From: Psychroflexus sediminis
Lineage (GTDB): Bacteria; Bacteroidota; Bacteroidia; Flavobacteriales; Flavobacteriaceae
DNA length: 64,000 nucleotides
Assembly (NCBI RefSeq): GCF_900099815.1
Contig: NZ_FNCW01000011.1
Span: 39,856-103,855, forward strand
Direction: 5' to 3'
Below the pieces are notes generated by a model, which saw nothing but the letters and a program-made list of their open reading frames with translations, had not been told where the DNA came from and did no database searches. Of this stretch, positions 55,467-63,728 are shown in pieces (the first letter of the stretch is position 1; each line of letters starts with the position of its first letter). Made by a program: the position numbers and the translations under genes.

Positions 55467-56237
55467 GGTTTATTTAATTTAATTTTTTAAAAAATAGATT
55501 TTACTCTTGTCACAGCAGAAATGGGCTGCTTTTTTTTGGCTAACTCAAATTTGTGTTTTTTCTTATAGATTAGAGTTTAGTATTTATTAATAATTCCACT
55601 TTACTTTTCAACAAAACAAATTTCAACATTAATTACATGGATAGTTTTTTTTAGGGGTTAAGCTTAGATTATCCAGGCTTTAATTTTCAAGTATAAATAT
55701 CTAGTCCTTAATAAGTTAAGGTTAAATAAAATCAATAAAATGCTCAATAACGTAACACTAGATAGTCTATATGACTTTAAAAAATATCAAAGCGATAACT
55801 TCTCACTTAAAAAAGCGGACTAAATTTATAAGTTGGGCTCAGTAATGAAATTTTCTTCCCCAGTAGTCCCTCAGATTATTGATGAGAAAGAGTAATGGAA
55901 AGCTAAACTTGGAGACTTTGTCCAAGCCTTTTAGTTAAACGCATTACATAGAATGCAGTTTTTTGCGAAATGGAAGGGAATGGGCTGAATGTATGTTAAA
56001 ACGATTATTCAATCAAATTAAGATTTTGCAACAAATTAAGCATGCCTGTCCAAAATTATTCTTAAGATTTAATTCATTCTCTTAATAATGGCTATTTATG
56101 ACGAAAATAAGGTCTGTGAAAATAAAAATGCGCAAAGCCTTTTAAAAATAAACAGTTCAAATTAAGGAAATCTAAACTGCTAAAATTTCTGACTAAATAC
56201 TCTCTCAGTCGATCGTAATACTGGTATCCTTCATTTC
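55467..56237. other. 771-base region without a supported gene
   Basis: AT-rich DNA. A plus-strand hairpin with T-run, AGCAG-AAATGGG-CTGCT at 55514-55530 plus eight T, looks like a terminator with no gene to serve. One plus-strand frame gives short stop-broken stretches between about 55740 and 55980 (for instance a 16-codon piece starting at 55845), which could be a decayed gene, but nothing was recognised. Confidence 0.5.
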
Positions 56238-58208
56238 TTATTCATTCCACAGATCTGGTATGAGTTCATACCCGGTGGCCCCTAAAGGTTTTTGATCATA
56301 AGGCTGTAATTTCCCGGCATGTACCTCATACACCCGTTTTGCTGTTTTTTTGATGGCCTCCACCATATGTGGATACGGCCGATCGGTTACATCCACGATG
56401 CCACAATTATAATTTTCACCATCATAACGTCTTCCGGTCAAATCCTGATCAGCCCATTGAAAATAAGCGACACCAATTAAGCCCGGGTGGTTAAAAGCCT
56501 GCTCTGTGTAATGCCTATAAGCAACACCCCGCTCCTCCTGATTTTTCACTTGTACTAAGGCCTGAGCCATGCCCCTGTTGACTGTCCCGGAGTGATATTC
56601 CCCAATAATCATGGGCAAACCTGTCACCTTACTTATCCTGTCCATCGTTTCTTTTGGAGGAACTACTTCATAGGCATTGAAACTAAATACATCAAACACC
56701 TCTTTACACAGGTTTAAAACCTCGTCCTCCGGAACATGACCGAAACGTATACCTAAGGTGAGATGGTTGGGGTCATATTTTCTGACTGAGGCTTCCACAG
56801 TTTGGAGAAATGTTTTAAAAGCATCGTAAATAAATGCCTTACGCCTTTCAGGCGTATCTCCTTCTGCCAGATAATTCTTCAAAGCGATTCGGATCGGTTT
56901 CTCATCCTCTTCAGCCAGAATCAAATCACATAACCTGGATTCCTGACCCAACCAGGAGGGTTCATTACCCGTAAAATAACCGATCAGCCATTTGTTATCC
57001 CTGTAGGGGGAAACAGTCTTCCTTACTGCGTCTTCGATTCTCCTTTGGAAATCTGAAGCGTATACATCGGCAAGTCCCATTACTCCCTCTTCAATACCAA
57101 GCCCAGAGAGTTGCAGCATAAAGGGTTTTTGATTCATGTCTATCACTCCCTTACTGCTCCAGTTGGCTATGGTATTGATCCCCCAGCTGGACATTCGCTC
57201 TATAATCATTTCCCTGGACTTGTCAGGATATTCATCTCCAAAGCGCCGGTGCAAATTCCAGGTACCAAAGGATACTGAATTAGGCTTATCCGGATTGTAG
57301 CCTATACCCTCCGGAGGTAATGTCTTTAGGAAAGCAGACCGGTCCCGCTTATCCAGTCTGTTCACCTGTCCGCCATTACCCGGCGCTATACAATCCACCC
57401 CAAGAGATAAAAACTGATAGCCTTCGGGATCCACAAACCACCATTTATCCTTTACTTTTTGAGTTCTAAAAAAGCCTGTGCCTTCTACTTTGGCATTCAG
57501 ATATCCCCCATATTTTGAATAGTTATAATCTTCGTCTTTAGTTAAGCTTGCTTCTTCGGCTTTCCAGGCGGTTTCTAACTGGTTCAGGGATTTGATTTTA
57601 TTCTCAAAATCCAGGAGGTTAGATTGACCAAATTCATCGACGATTGGTGTTTCGCCAAGGTATTCATCACCCGGATCCTCTTGGTGAAGACTCACAGCAC
57701 GCAATTCAAAAGTGGGGTTGCCAATGGGCGCATGCATTCGGATTCCTATAGAATCCACCCCTTTCAAGGGGCCTCGCTCACCTACCAGATTAAACCAGCC
57801 GGTATACCGCGGCTGATTCATGGTTCCTGCAATATCATTAGCTGCATCGGGGAGCTGCCTGTAAAACCTTAGGGGAATTGCCAGTTTTATCCAGCCCCCT
57901 GGAGCATAGCTCATGACCCGCAGTTCATTATATCCTGAGTCTGTAGAGAATCCAATCTGAAATCGCTGCGGCGTACTAATCCTCATTTCTAGCAACACAA
58001 AATTATAGTCACTCCAGTCGGTCTCAAGACCAGGGTTTATATCCCGAAGGGCAAATTTTTCACCTGATACGGTTTTAGTACTATCGAATTGAACTTTAAA
58101 GGTTTTGCTTTCAGGATCATCACATCCTAAAAAGGACATGCAGGCCAGAGTGAGAATAGCCATAGGCGATAAGATTTTTGTTCTAAAATTGCTTTTAATT
58201 GTATTCAT
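56238..58208 (-). CDS. GH50-like glycoside hydrolase lipoprotein (agarase-type)
   Basis: A 656-residue lipoprotein (lipobox SFLGC, Cys29). An N-terminal jelly-roll-like region (about 35-190) precedes a clan-A TIM barrel: WWFVDPEGYQFLSLGVDC near 258-275, YFTGNEPSW with the presumed acid/base Glu near 416, and MIIGEYHSG with the presumed nucleophile near 537. These resemble GH50 beta-agarases and related GH42-like enzymes, which cut agar or other galactans at the cell surface. No SusCD pair or sulfatase is adjacent, so the substrate is uncertain. Single-gene unit. Confidence 0.8.
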   Translation of the reverse strand: MNTIKSNFRTKILSPMAILTLACMSFLGCDDPESKTFKVQFDSTKTVSGEKFALRDINPGLETDWSDYNFVLLEMRISTPQRFQIGFSTDSGYNELRVMSYAPGGWIKLAIPLRFYRQLPDAANDIAGTMNQPRYTGWFNLVGERGPLKGVDSIGIRMHAPIGNPTFELRAVSLHQEDPGDEYLGETPIVDEFGQSNLLDFENKIKSLNQLETAWKAEEASLTKDEDYNYSKYGGYLNAKVEGTGFFRTQKVKDKWWFVDPEGYQFLSLGVDCIAPGNGGQVNRLDKRDRSAFLKTLPPEGIGYNPDKPNSVSFGTWNLHRRFGDEYPDKSREMIIERMSSWGINTIANWSSKGVIDMNQKPFMLQLSGLGIEEGVMGLADVYASDFQRRIEDAVRKTVSPYRDNKWLIGYFTGNEPSWLGQESRLCDLILAEEDEKPIRIALKNYLAEGDTPERRKAFIYDAFKTFLQTVEASVRKYDPNHLTLGIRFGHVPEDEVLNLCKEVFDVFSFNAYEVVPPKETMDRISKVTGLPMIIGEYHSGTVNRGMAQALVQVKNQEERGVAYRHYTEQAFNHPGLIGVAYFQWADQDLTGRRYDGENYNCGIVDVTDRPYPHMVEAIKKTAKRVYEVHAGKLQPYDQKPLGATGYELIPDLWNE

Positions 58209-58408
58209 AAGTTAATTTTTAATTCTGAACAAGGCTGTATAAGCCTTAAAATTACATGTGTTTAATTCAGCAAGTGTTTTCAGTTTTTTCAATTAATTCT
58301 TTACACTTTAAAACTTAGGTCTTGGCGTATTCAGGATAAAGCCAATTCATTTTTATTGTATTTTAGACGCATAAATACGACTTGTATTCCATACCTAAAA
58401 CAACTCCT

Positions 58409-58684
58409 ATGCATTATATTCTTTTTTACAAAGCCATAGCTGACTACATCGAGAAAAGAGCCCCTTTTCGGGAAGAGCACCTCAGCTTAATCAAAACCGC
58501 ACATGACCAGGGAACTTTACTCATGGCAGGAGCCTTTGCTGAACCCGCCGATGGCGGTGCTTTTATTTTTAAAGCCAGTGACCCCAAGGTCGCCGAAGAC
58601 TTCGCCAAAAACGATCCCTATGTCAAAAACGGACTGATTGTCGAATGGCAGGTGCGCCCCTGGACCGTAGTCGCAGGAGACTAA
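58409..58684 (+). CDS. YciI-like protein
   Basis: A 91-residue ferredoxin-like fold protein of the YciI family. It has the typical REEHLSLIKTAHDQGTLLMA, AGAFAEPADGGAFIF and NDPYVKNGLIVEWQVRPW segments, including the conserved His and Asp thought to act in catalysis. Physiological role unknown. The ATG at 58409 is preferred to an in-frame TTG at 58382. Confidence 0.88.
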   Translation: MHYILFYKAIADYIEKRAPFREEHLSLIKTAHDQGTLLMAGAFAEPADGGAFIFKASDPKVAEDFAKNDPYVKNGLIVEWQVRPWTVVAGD

Positions 58685-58745
58685 ATAATTCAGGGCTATA
58701 TTGTGTTTATGCTTCACATCAAAAAGTCCTATTTCAGACATACTT

Positions 58746-59060
58746 TTAAGCTTTATCATTTAGACTATGCTTCAAGTTGCGATCTATGGCTGAACCTGCC
58801 GGTCCGTCCCTGTGTTTGGTTTCTCCAAGAATTTCAAAATCGAGCTCCCGGGAAAAGGCTTCTAAAATAGCGATTCTCAAATCCCTGTTCACGGCATTTT
58901 CGTATGGCGAGGCGATGCTTACAGCACTGTCCAATAAAACGGCATTTAAATTTACAGATTCTGCTGACTTTCTCTCCCATTCCTTATCCGGGTAGTATTG
59001 CCCGAACCCGATATTTGAACAAAACAGAAAAACACAGGTGAGTGTGAATACAATTTTCAT
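58746..59060 (-). pseudogene. Truncated serine hydrolase (beta-lactamase-fold), N-terminal fragment
   Basis: A 104-residue open frame with a signal peptide (cleavage near FGQY) and a segment (VNLNAVLLDSAVSIA, DLRIAILEAFSRELDFEILG, then HRDGPAG) that matches the extreme N-terminus of class C beta-lactamase-like serine hydrolases. In intact members G-P-A-G leads into a strand ending AEWGD and then the SxxK motif; here the chain changes to an unrelated tail right after GPAG. The whole catalytic domain is missing, so it is probably a deletion remnant. Confidence 0.68.
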
Positions 59061-59243
59061 GTTGAATATTTTAGGGTTAACTAGTCAAGTTATTCATAAA
59101 ACCCGAACTACAGTTGAGCAAGCTTAATAAATTTTAAATTTCGCTAAAATAGTAAAGCAGATTAGAATCAGGCTAAGCTGAAATAGGTTTTATTTGTTTT
59201 AACTGATCCATGAAATTTATAAATTATATATTGAATCCTTTAC

Positions 59244-60407
59244 ATGAAACCTTCCCCGATGAAAAATCAAAACCATCTTTTTAGCCTTCCCCAAAATTTA
59301 CATTATCTCAACGGGGCCTATATGTCTCCTAACCTGAAATCAGTTGAAAAGGCCGGAATGGAGGGTGTCTTAAGAAAATCCGATCCTACCTCCATCAAAG
59401 AATCCGATTTCTTTGAGCCGGCCCTGGAGATAAAGTCACTGTTTGGGAAATTAATTAACAGCCCTGCTTCCCAAAATGCGCTAATTCCCTCTGCCTCTTA
59501 CGGATTGATTAATGCCCTGCGCAATGTCCCCTTTAGAAGCGGGCAGCATGGCATCATGGTCAGTGAAGAATTTCCAAGTGATCACCTTGCTTTGAGAAAA
59601 ATCTGTCAGGACCACAAGGCTGATCTCAGGGTGATACCTCCTCCGGTATTTATAAAAGGAAGGACTTTGACATGGACGGAAGATATCATCGAAAGCATCA
59701 CTGAAGAAACTGCCGTTGTGGTGATGTCTTCTATTCATTGGATGCAGGGCCTGAAATTCGATTTGAAGGCCATAGGTGAAAAGTGCCGGTCAACCCACAC
59801 GTATTTTATCGTGGATGGCACTCAATCTGTTGGCGCTTTGCCTATGGATGTTCAGGAATTCAACATAGATGCATTGATATGCGCTTCTTACAAATGGCTC
59901 CTCGGACCCTACTCTTCAGGCTTAGCCTATTACAGCGAAAAATTTAACCAGGGCGAGCCTGTTGAATATTCATGGATGACCCGAAAAGACAGTCATGATT
60001 TTGACAAACTCACCAGCTATCCTGAGGACTACGGAAGCGGTGCCATGCGCTATAATGTGGGTGAGTTTAGCAATTTTATCGCCCTCCCTATGCTGAAAGC
60101 TGGCCTGGAACAAATTCTGAAGTGGAAGGTGGAAAACATTCAATCCTATTGCTTTGAATTGCTTGAGCCCTTAAGAGCATTTCAAAAAAGAAAAGGCCTG
60201 GAGATGGAAGATGAGGTCAACATGAGTTCACATCTGTACGGATTGTTTCTGCCTGAAAGCCTGCTTACTCCCAAATTGAAGGACGACTTTAAAACCCATA
60301 ACATTCACGTGTCTATCAGGGGTAATTTCATCCGGGTTTCTCCTCATGTTTATAATACCGCCCATGATATTGACGCATTTATAAAGGTTTTGGACAGGCA
60401 TGTATAG
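59244..60407 (+). CDS. Class V aminotransferase-fold PLP enzyme
   Basis: A 387-residue PLP-dependent enzyme of the cysteine desulfurase/kynureninase superfamily. The N-terminus YLNGAYMSPNLKSVEKAG, the cofactor-phosphate region PSASYGLINAL, FIVDGTQSVGALPMDV with the PLP Asp, and the Schiff-base Lys217 in ASYKWLLGPYSSG are clear. No cysteine-desulfurase active-site loop is evident, so reaction and substrate are open. The in-frame ATG at 59259 is an alternative start. Stands alone. Confidence 0.88.
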   Translation: MKPSPMKNQNHLFSLPQNLHYLNGAYMSPNLKSVEKAGMEGVLRKSDPTSIKESDFFEPALEIKSLFGKLINSPASQNALIPSASYGLINALRNVPFRSGQHGIMVSEEFPSDHLALRKICQDHKADLRVIPPPVFIKGRTLTWTEDIIESITEETAVVVMSSIHWMQGLKFDLKAIGEKCRSTHTYFIVDGTQSVGALPMDVQEFNIDALICASYKWLLGPYSSGLAYYSEKFNQGEPVEYSWMTRKDSHDFDKLTSYPEDYGSGAMRYNVGEFSNFIALPMLKAGLEQILKWKVENIQSYCFELLEPLRAFQKRKGLEMEDEVNMSSHLYGLFLPESLLTPKLKDDFKTHNIHVSIRGNFIRVSPHVYNTAHDIDAFIKVLDRHV

Positions 60408-60799
60408 AATAAAGCAGGGATTATTTATACGTCATAAAGAGCAACCGCTTTCAATAAGTTGCTAAAGACGTCCATTATTCTTCAGGCCCTAATTTTGGCT
60501 TACCTCCACCTTATTCTCCTTTACTAAAGCTGGTTTGTAAAGCCTTCAGTACATCCTCAGGCCAGACTGGATGTTGAGGATAAGGTTAAGCTTTAAGAAA
60601 TGTATCGCAGAGCATCAAACCGGTTACAGGCAAAATCAGAATAAAACCTAAAAAAGAAGGTCTTAAGCCATACCCCCGGGTTGTAAAAAGCGGAGATTGA
60701 TATCCTCATAAAGTAAGATTAAAAAGGCTAGCTTTAGCCGCGTTTTGAGTAGAAGTGACTGATATTCAGGACTCATTTTGAAATCTAAAATCCGGACAG
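60408..60799. other. 392-base region without a recognised feature
   Basis: No open frame of note, no tRNA and no clear promoter or terminator were seen. All frames are interrupted by stops. Confidence 0.5.
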
Positions 60800-61252
60800 A
60801 TGCAGTTCAAAAAATTGACCAGTGAAAAGCCTTTTGATGTGGCCGATTATGTGCACGACTATTATGCGCTCCATCCCGATGAAAAGCTCAGCCTATACTT
60901 GGGTTGCGATAGTCAAAACCGATTACGGACGACTTACGCCACCACCCTGGTCTTTAATGTTTCAAAAACAGGCTGTCATGTGATTTATCGCAAGGAAGTG
61001 ATGCCCTTGATTGCCGATATGTGGACCAGACTCTGGGGAGAAGCAGAACGTTCGGTAGAAACTGCGCTTTATCTGCGCGAGAAGGGGATTGAGATCGACA
61101 CCATTGACCTGGATTACAATGTGAATCCCAAATTCAAATCCAATAAGCTGGTTACGGCTGTGGTGGGTTATGTTGAATCCTTAGGCTTTAAAGCACGAAT
61201 AAAACCCGATCTTCTTCCTGCCGTCTATGCCGCCGATCATATTGTGGGGTAA
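60800..61252 (+). CDS. RNase H-like YkuK-family protein (DUF458)
   Basis: A 150-residue protein of the DUF458 family. Motifs: YLGCDSQNRLRTTYATTLVF near 35-54 (with the acidic residues expected of the RNase H-like fold), ERSVETALYLREKGIEIDTIDLDYN, and the end LLPAVYAADHIVG. Nuclease activity is suggested by fold only. Roughly 30 bases of T/A-poor spacer then a hairpin follow. Confidence 0.87.
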   Translation: MQFKKLTSEKPFDVADYVHDYYALHPDEKLSLYLGCDSQNRLRTTYATTLVFNVSKTGCHVIYRKEVMPLIADMWTRLWGEAERSVETALYLREKGIEIDTIDLDYNVNPKFKSNKLVTAVVGYVESLGFKARIKPDLLPAVYAADHIVG

Positions 61253-61330
61253 AGAAGAGCTTACCGCCATAAAGCAAAAGACGGTCTCTTTTTTCTGAAG
61301 GTTAAAGAACAGACTCTGATAAAAAGCCAA

Positions 61331-61353
61331 AAAGCCCTGAAAAGGGCTTTAAA
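61331..61353 (+). terminator. Hairpin after the YkuK-like gene
   Basis: Stem AAAGCCCT / AGGGCTTT (61331-61338 with 61343-61350) with a GAAA loop. The T-run is only three, so termination would be weak. Confidence 0.5.
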
Positions 61354-61380
61354 CGACTTGTGTTTTAGATTTTTAGTGGC

Positions 61381-61431
61381 TTGCCCGCCCCTTCCATTCG
61401 GATGGGTGCAAGGGGTGCCGGTGAAGGGCAA
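61381..61431. repeat. GC-rich nested inverted-repeat element
   Basis: Outer arms TTGCCC (61381-61386) and GGGCAA (61426-61431), middle arms CCCCTT (61388-61393) and AAGGGG (61410-61415), inner hairpin CCAT-TCGG-ATGG (61394-61405). It stands out from the AT-rich surroundings. It ends 2 bases before the toxin pseudogene's ancestral stop. Role unknown. Confidence 0.55.
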
Positions 61432-61433
61432 CC

Positions 61434-61748
61434 TTATTTTTTATTTTCCAATATTTCCAGAAGCTTTTTTGGATTTTGTCTATTGTCCCAAAAAGCTGTG
61501 ATTATAATTTCTTTTTCAGCAACTTTATACTAAATGCTGAAATTACCCATCGAGGCAAGTCTTACATCTTTAAAATCGGTCGCTTTATAAATCAAAGGTT
61601 TTTCAGCAGTCTGCTTTGTTCTTTCGGAGACAAGTTTAAGGAGTTTTTTTGAATAGGTTTTGGAATTATTTCGTTTAACCCAATATTCTAAAATTCCTGC
61701 GAACTGAATGTCGGCTGTTCGTGTCCAAATCACATTGCGTTTAGCCAT
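61434..61748 (-). pseudogene. RelE/ParE-type toxin with in-frame TAG
   Basis: The frame starts MAKRNVIWTRTADIQF and continues through VRLASMGNFSI, typical RelE/ParE fold. At 61532-61530 (codon 73) a TAG replaces a codon; after it the same frame continues for 31 residues with YKVAEKEIIITAFWDNRQNP, the expected C-terminal strand with the catalytic-region residues, to a natural TAA at 61436-61434. One base change thus explains the loss. Truncated product of 72 residues would lack the core active-site strands. Confidence 0.78.
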
Positions 61749-61972
61749 TCTAGATTTCTTTTATCCATAGCTTCTTGAGAAATCAGTTTTCCGTTTGCGA
61801 TATCGTGTTCGCTCATTTCCAGCATTATTTTTTGCTCTTCAGTCAACTCAAGCATTTCTGATTCAGAAGAACTTGAAGAAATTAGCTTGTCAAGGGCTAC
61901 TAAAACATCTTAATCTTTAATTGAAAGTATCTTGTCAATCAATCCGTTTCTTATATGATCTACTGTTGCCAT
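61730..61972 (-). pseudogene. Antitoxin gene with in-frame TAA
   Basis: Starts MATVDHIRNGLIDKILSIKD, then a TAA at 61912-61910 (codon 21), then reads on in the same frame for 59 residues with KLISSSSSESEMLELTEEQK and ending EAMDKRNLEWLNAM. Its end overlaps the toxin start by 19 bases, the normal antitoxin-first layout. Without the TAA it would be an 80-residue antitoxin. Pairs with the broken toxin at 61434-61748. Confidence 0.72.
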
Positions 61973-62029
61973 AACATTTAAATTTCGTTCTAAATATCCG
62001 AAAATTTCTTTGTTTTCCCTAAAGTCGCC

Positions 62030-62172
62030 CAACTCGCTATACCTTGATAAACATACCTATATTCATAGTATTTAGGGGTAAGTCTTAGTTTTATTTAACT
62101 GATTTTAAATCATCTACTTCTTTAATAATTATAAAGATTATGGTTTAAAGCCAGAATGCATGTTAACTTTTT
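62030..62172. repeat. Diverged duplication, copy 1
   Basis: This block, from CAACTCGCTATACC to AACTTTTTTTC, aligns with 63184-63330 (CAACTCGTTATATC to AACTTTTTTTC) with substitutions and small indels. It includes the last codons of the small membrane gene at 62138. Confidence 0.75.
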
Positions 62173-62389
62173 TTCTTTTTCGATAGGTGAGAATGCTACC
62201 AATAATAATCAGAACTATTGAAGGGTAAAAACTCAGCATTGCTAAAATCCCAGGTCCTACAGCATTACCAGCATCAATGAAGCCTAAAGCATCTAGTCCT
62301 AATAAAATTAATAATGGTCCAGCCCCTAAAACAAATACGATTAATCCAATCTTTAATGTTAAATGTAATTTACGCCAAGTTGATTTCAT
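62138..62389 (-). CDS. Small integral membrane protein of unknown function
   Basis: An 83-residue protein with two membrane helices (about 12-32 and 50-70) and a basic tail YRKRKKV. The ATG at 62389 is preferred to upstream in-frame starts that add a polar 27-residue stretch. Its last codons are repeated in degenerate form 1.15 kb away. Function unknown. Confidence 0.6.
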   Translation of the reverse strand: MKSTWRKLHLTLKIGLIVFVLGAGPLLILLGLDALGFIDAGNAVGPGILAMLSFYPSIVLIIIGSILTYRKRKKVNMHSGFKP

Positions 62390-62524
62390 AAGAATTATTT
62401 TAGATGAATGGTTGTTAAGGCCCGGGGCTTTGGAAAGCGATAGATTTTTAAGGCTTTCTTGCATACCCACCCCTCCTTTTATTTAGTTGTATAATCTTCA
62501 TTTTAAACAGTCAGCCCGCATTTG

Positions 62525-63142
62525 CTATAGCCGATGCTGTGCGGTTGGCTTTCGTTTTTGTATGTTTTTAATTCGTTCAATTTGTATTCTATGATTCCTT
62601 TGAAGTAAAACTGGATAAAAATTCAAGATAAAGTTTAATGATGTCGTCAAAATGGCTATCAGGTAATGTTCTTGTATTAACATTGTCACTACGCCAAGTT
62701 GAATACATACCAATGCTGCTATATGTCCAAATTCAGACTGTCTTGTTTGATAATCTAAGTTTTCTAAGCCTGATTTTGTACCGTCAAAATAGTTCTGCCT
62801 ATTTTTCTTTTTGCCCCAAAATATAACCAAAAGAAACTTTTTGAAGTAGTCAACCTTTAAGAGTCTGGATGATTTTAATATTAAATTTTCATTCTTAATT
62901 CGGTAATAATTTTCGGGCAATAGTCGATTTGTCTTATAGGCAAATCCCATAAATGCAAAAATTCCTGTGACAAATAAATTCAACAGAAAAGATAGTAAAA
63001 ACTGAATCGAAAAACTGAATTCAGAAGGCTCCACCAACCAAATCGTTTTCAAGATTTCGTAAGACCTATAGGCCAGGAATATCGCAATTAACGGGAACAA
63101 AATCTTCTTGACCACTTCTTTAATTCGATTAATGTTACTCAC
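62525..63142 (-). CDS. Membrane protein, possibly CrtO-like acyltransferase
   Basis: A 205-residue protein with helices at about 12-28, 46-68, and two more near 139-178. The C-terminal segment FILNFYPVLLQRNHRIQIERI recalls the NxYPxxLQRxxR pattern of glycosyl-4,4'-diaponeurosporenoate acyltransferases (CrtO). The rest shows no recognised motif, so this is a tentative fold-level hint rather than a firm function. No carotenoid genes are adjacent. Confidence 0.55.
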   Translation of the reverse strand: MSNINRIKEVVKKILFPLIAIFLAYRSYEILKTIWLVEPSEFSFSIQFLLSFLLNLFVTGIFAFMGFAYKTNRLLPENYYRIKNENLILKSSRLLKVDYFKKFLLVIFWGKKKNRQNYFDGTKSGLENLDYQTRQSEFGHIAALVCIQLGVVTMLIQEHYLIAILTTSLNFILNFYPVLLQRNHRIQIERIKNIQKRKPTAQHRL

Positions 63143-63728
63143 CTATTAAGAATGCTTAGATTTTTCATGTTTTAGCTGCCGCACAACTCGTTATATCTTG
63201 ATAAACATACAGTTTTATTTATAGTATTTAAAGATAAACTCTATTTTTATTTAATTTATTCTGAATTATCTACTCCTTTAGTAATTATGAAGATTATTGT
63301 TTAAAGCCAGGCTGTATTTTAACTTTTTTTCATAACTCTGTTACCAGCATTTCTATATCACCTGATGGAATAGGAGAGATATTAAAGCTAAAGGGGAAAA
63401 TTTAAAACGTATGAAACAGTGTGAAGCACTTGAGAAGGCCTCAAATTCGACTCACGAACAGCGGATGGAAATAATGACTTATCCTCTTTACTGGCAAGCT
63501 ACGCTGAACAAAGTCGTTCAACTGGGGGAATCCGCAAAAACGTGTAATAAGAACTCAAAGACTTCGAGGATATTATGTAGGCTCTTTATCTGATCAGATT
63601 TATTGATAAATAAAACGGCTCACCTCTGAGGTCACCTTATTTGGTCAAAATGTCTTTTAAAGGGATCAATCTCAAAAGTTGTGTGTGAATTGAAATAGAA
63701 TTTAGATTTTTGTCAATAAAAAGAATCA
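63143..63728. other. 586-base region with repeat copy and probable IS left end
   Basis: Contains duplication copy 2 (63184-63330) and a short palindrome ACCTC-T-GAGGT (63622-63632). The left end of the insertion sequence should lie between about 63600 and 63728, but without the right end its terminal repeat cannot be fixed. A 60-codon plus-strand frame at 63411-63593 has no gene-like features. Confidence 0.5.
63184..63330. repeat. Diverged duplication, copy 2, with remnant gene tail
   Basis: Aligns with 62030-62172. On the minus strand it still reads KKVKIQPGFKQ-stop, against KKVNMHSGFKP-stop in the intact gene at 62138, so it is the 3' end of a lost paralogue. Confidence 0.72.

Noticed and set aside
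63411..63593. 60-codon plus-strand frame before the IS
   Set aside because: No recognisable family, no promoter element, and it lies in a repeat and IS border region.
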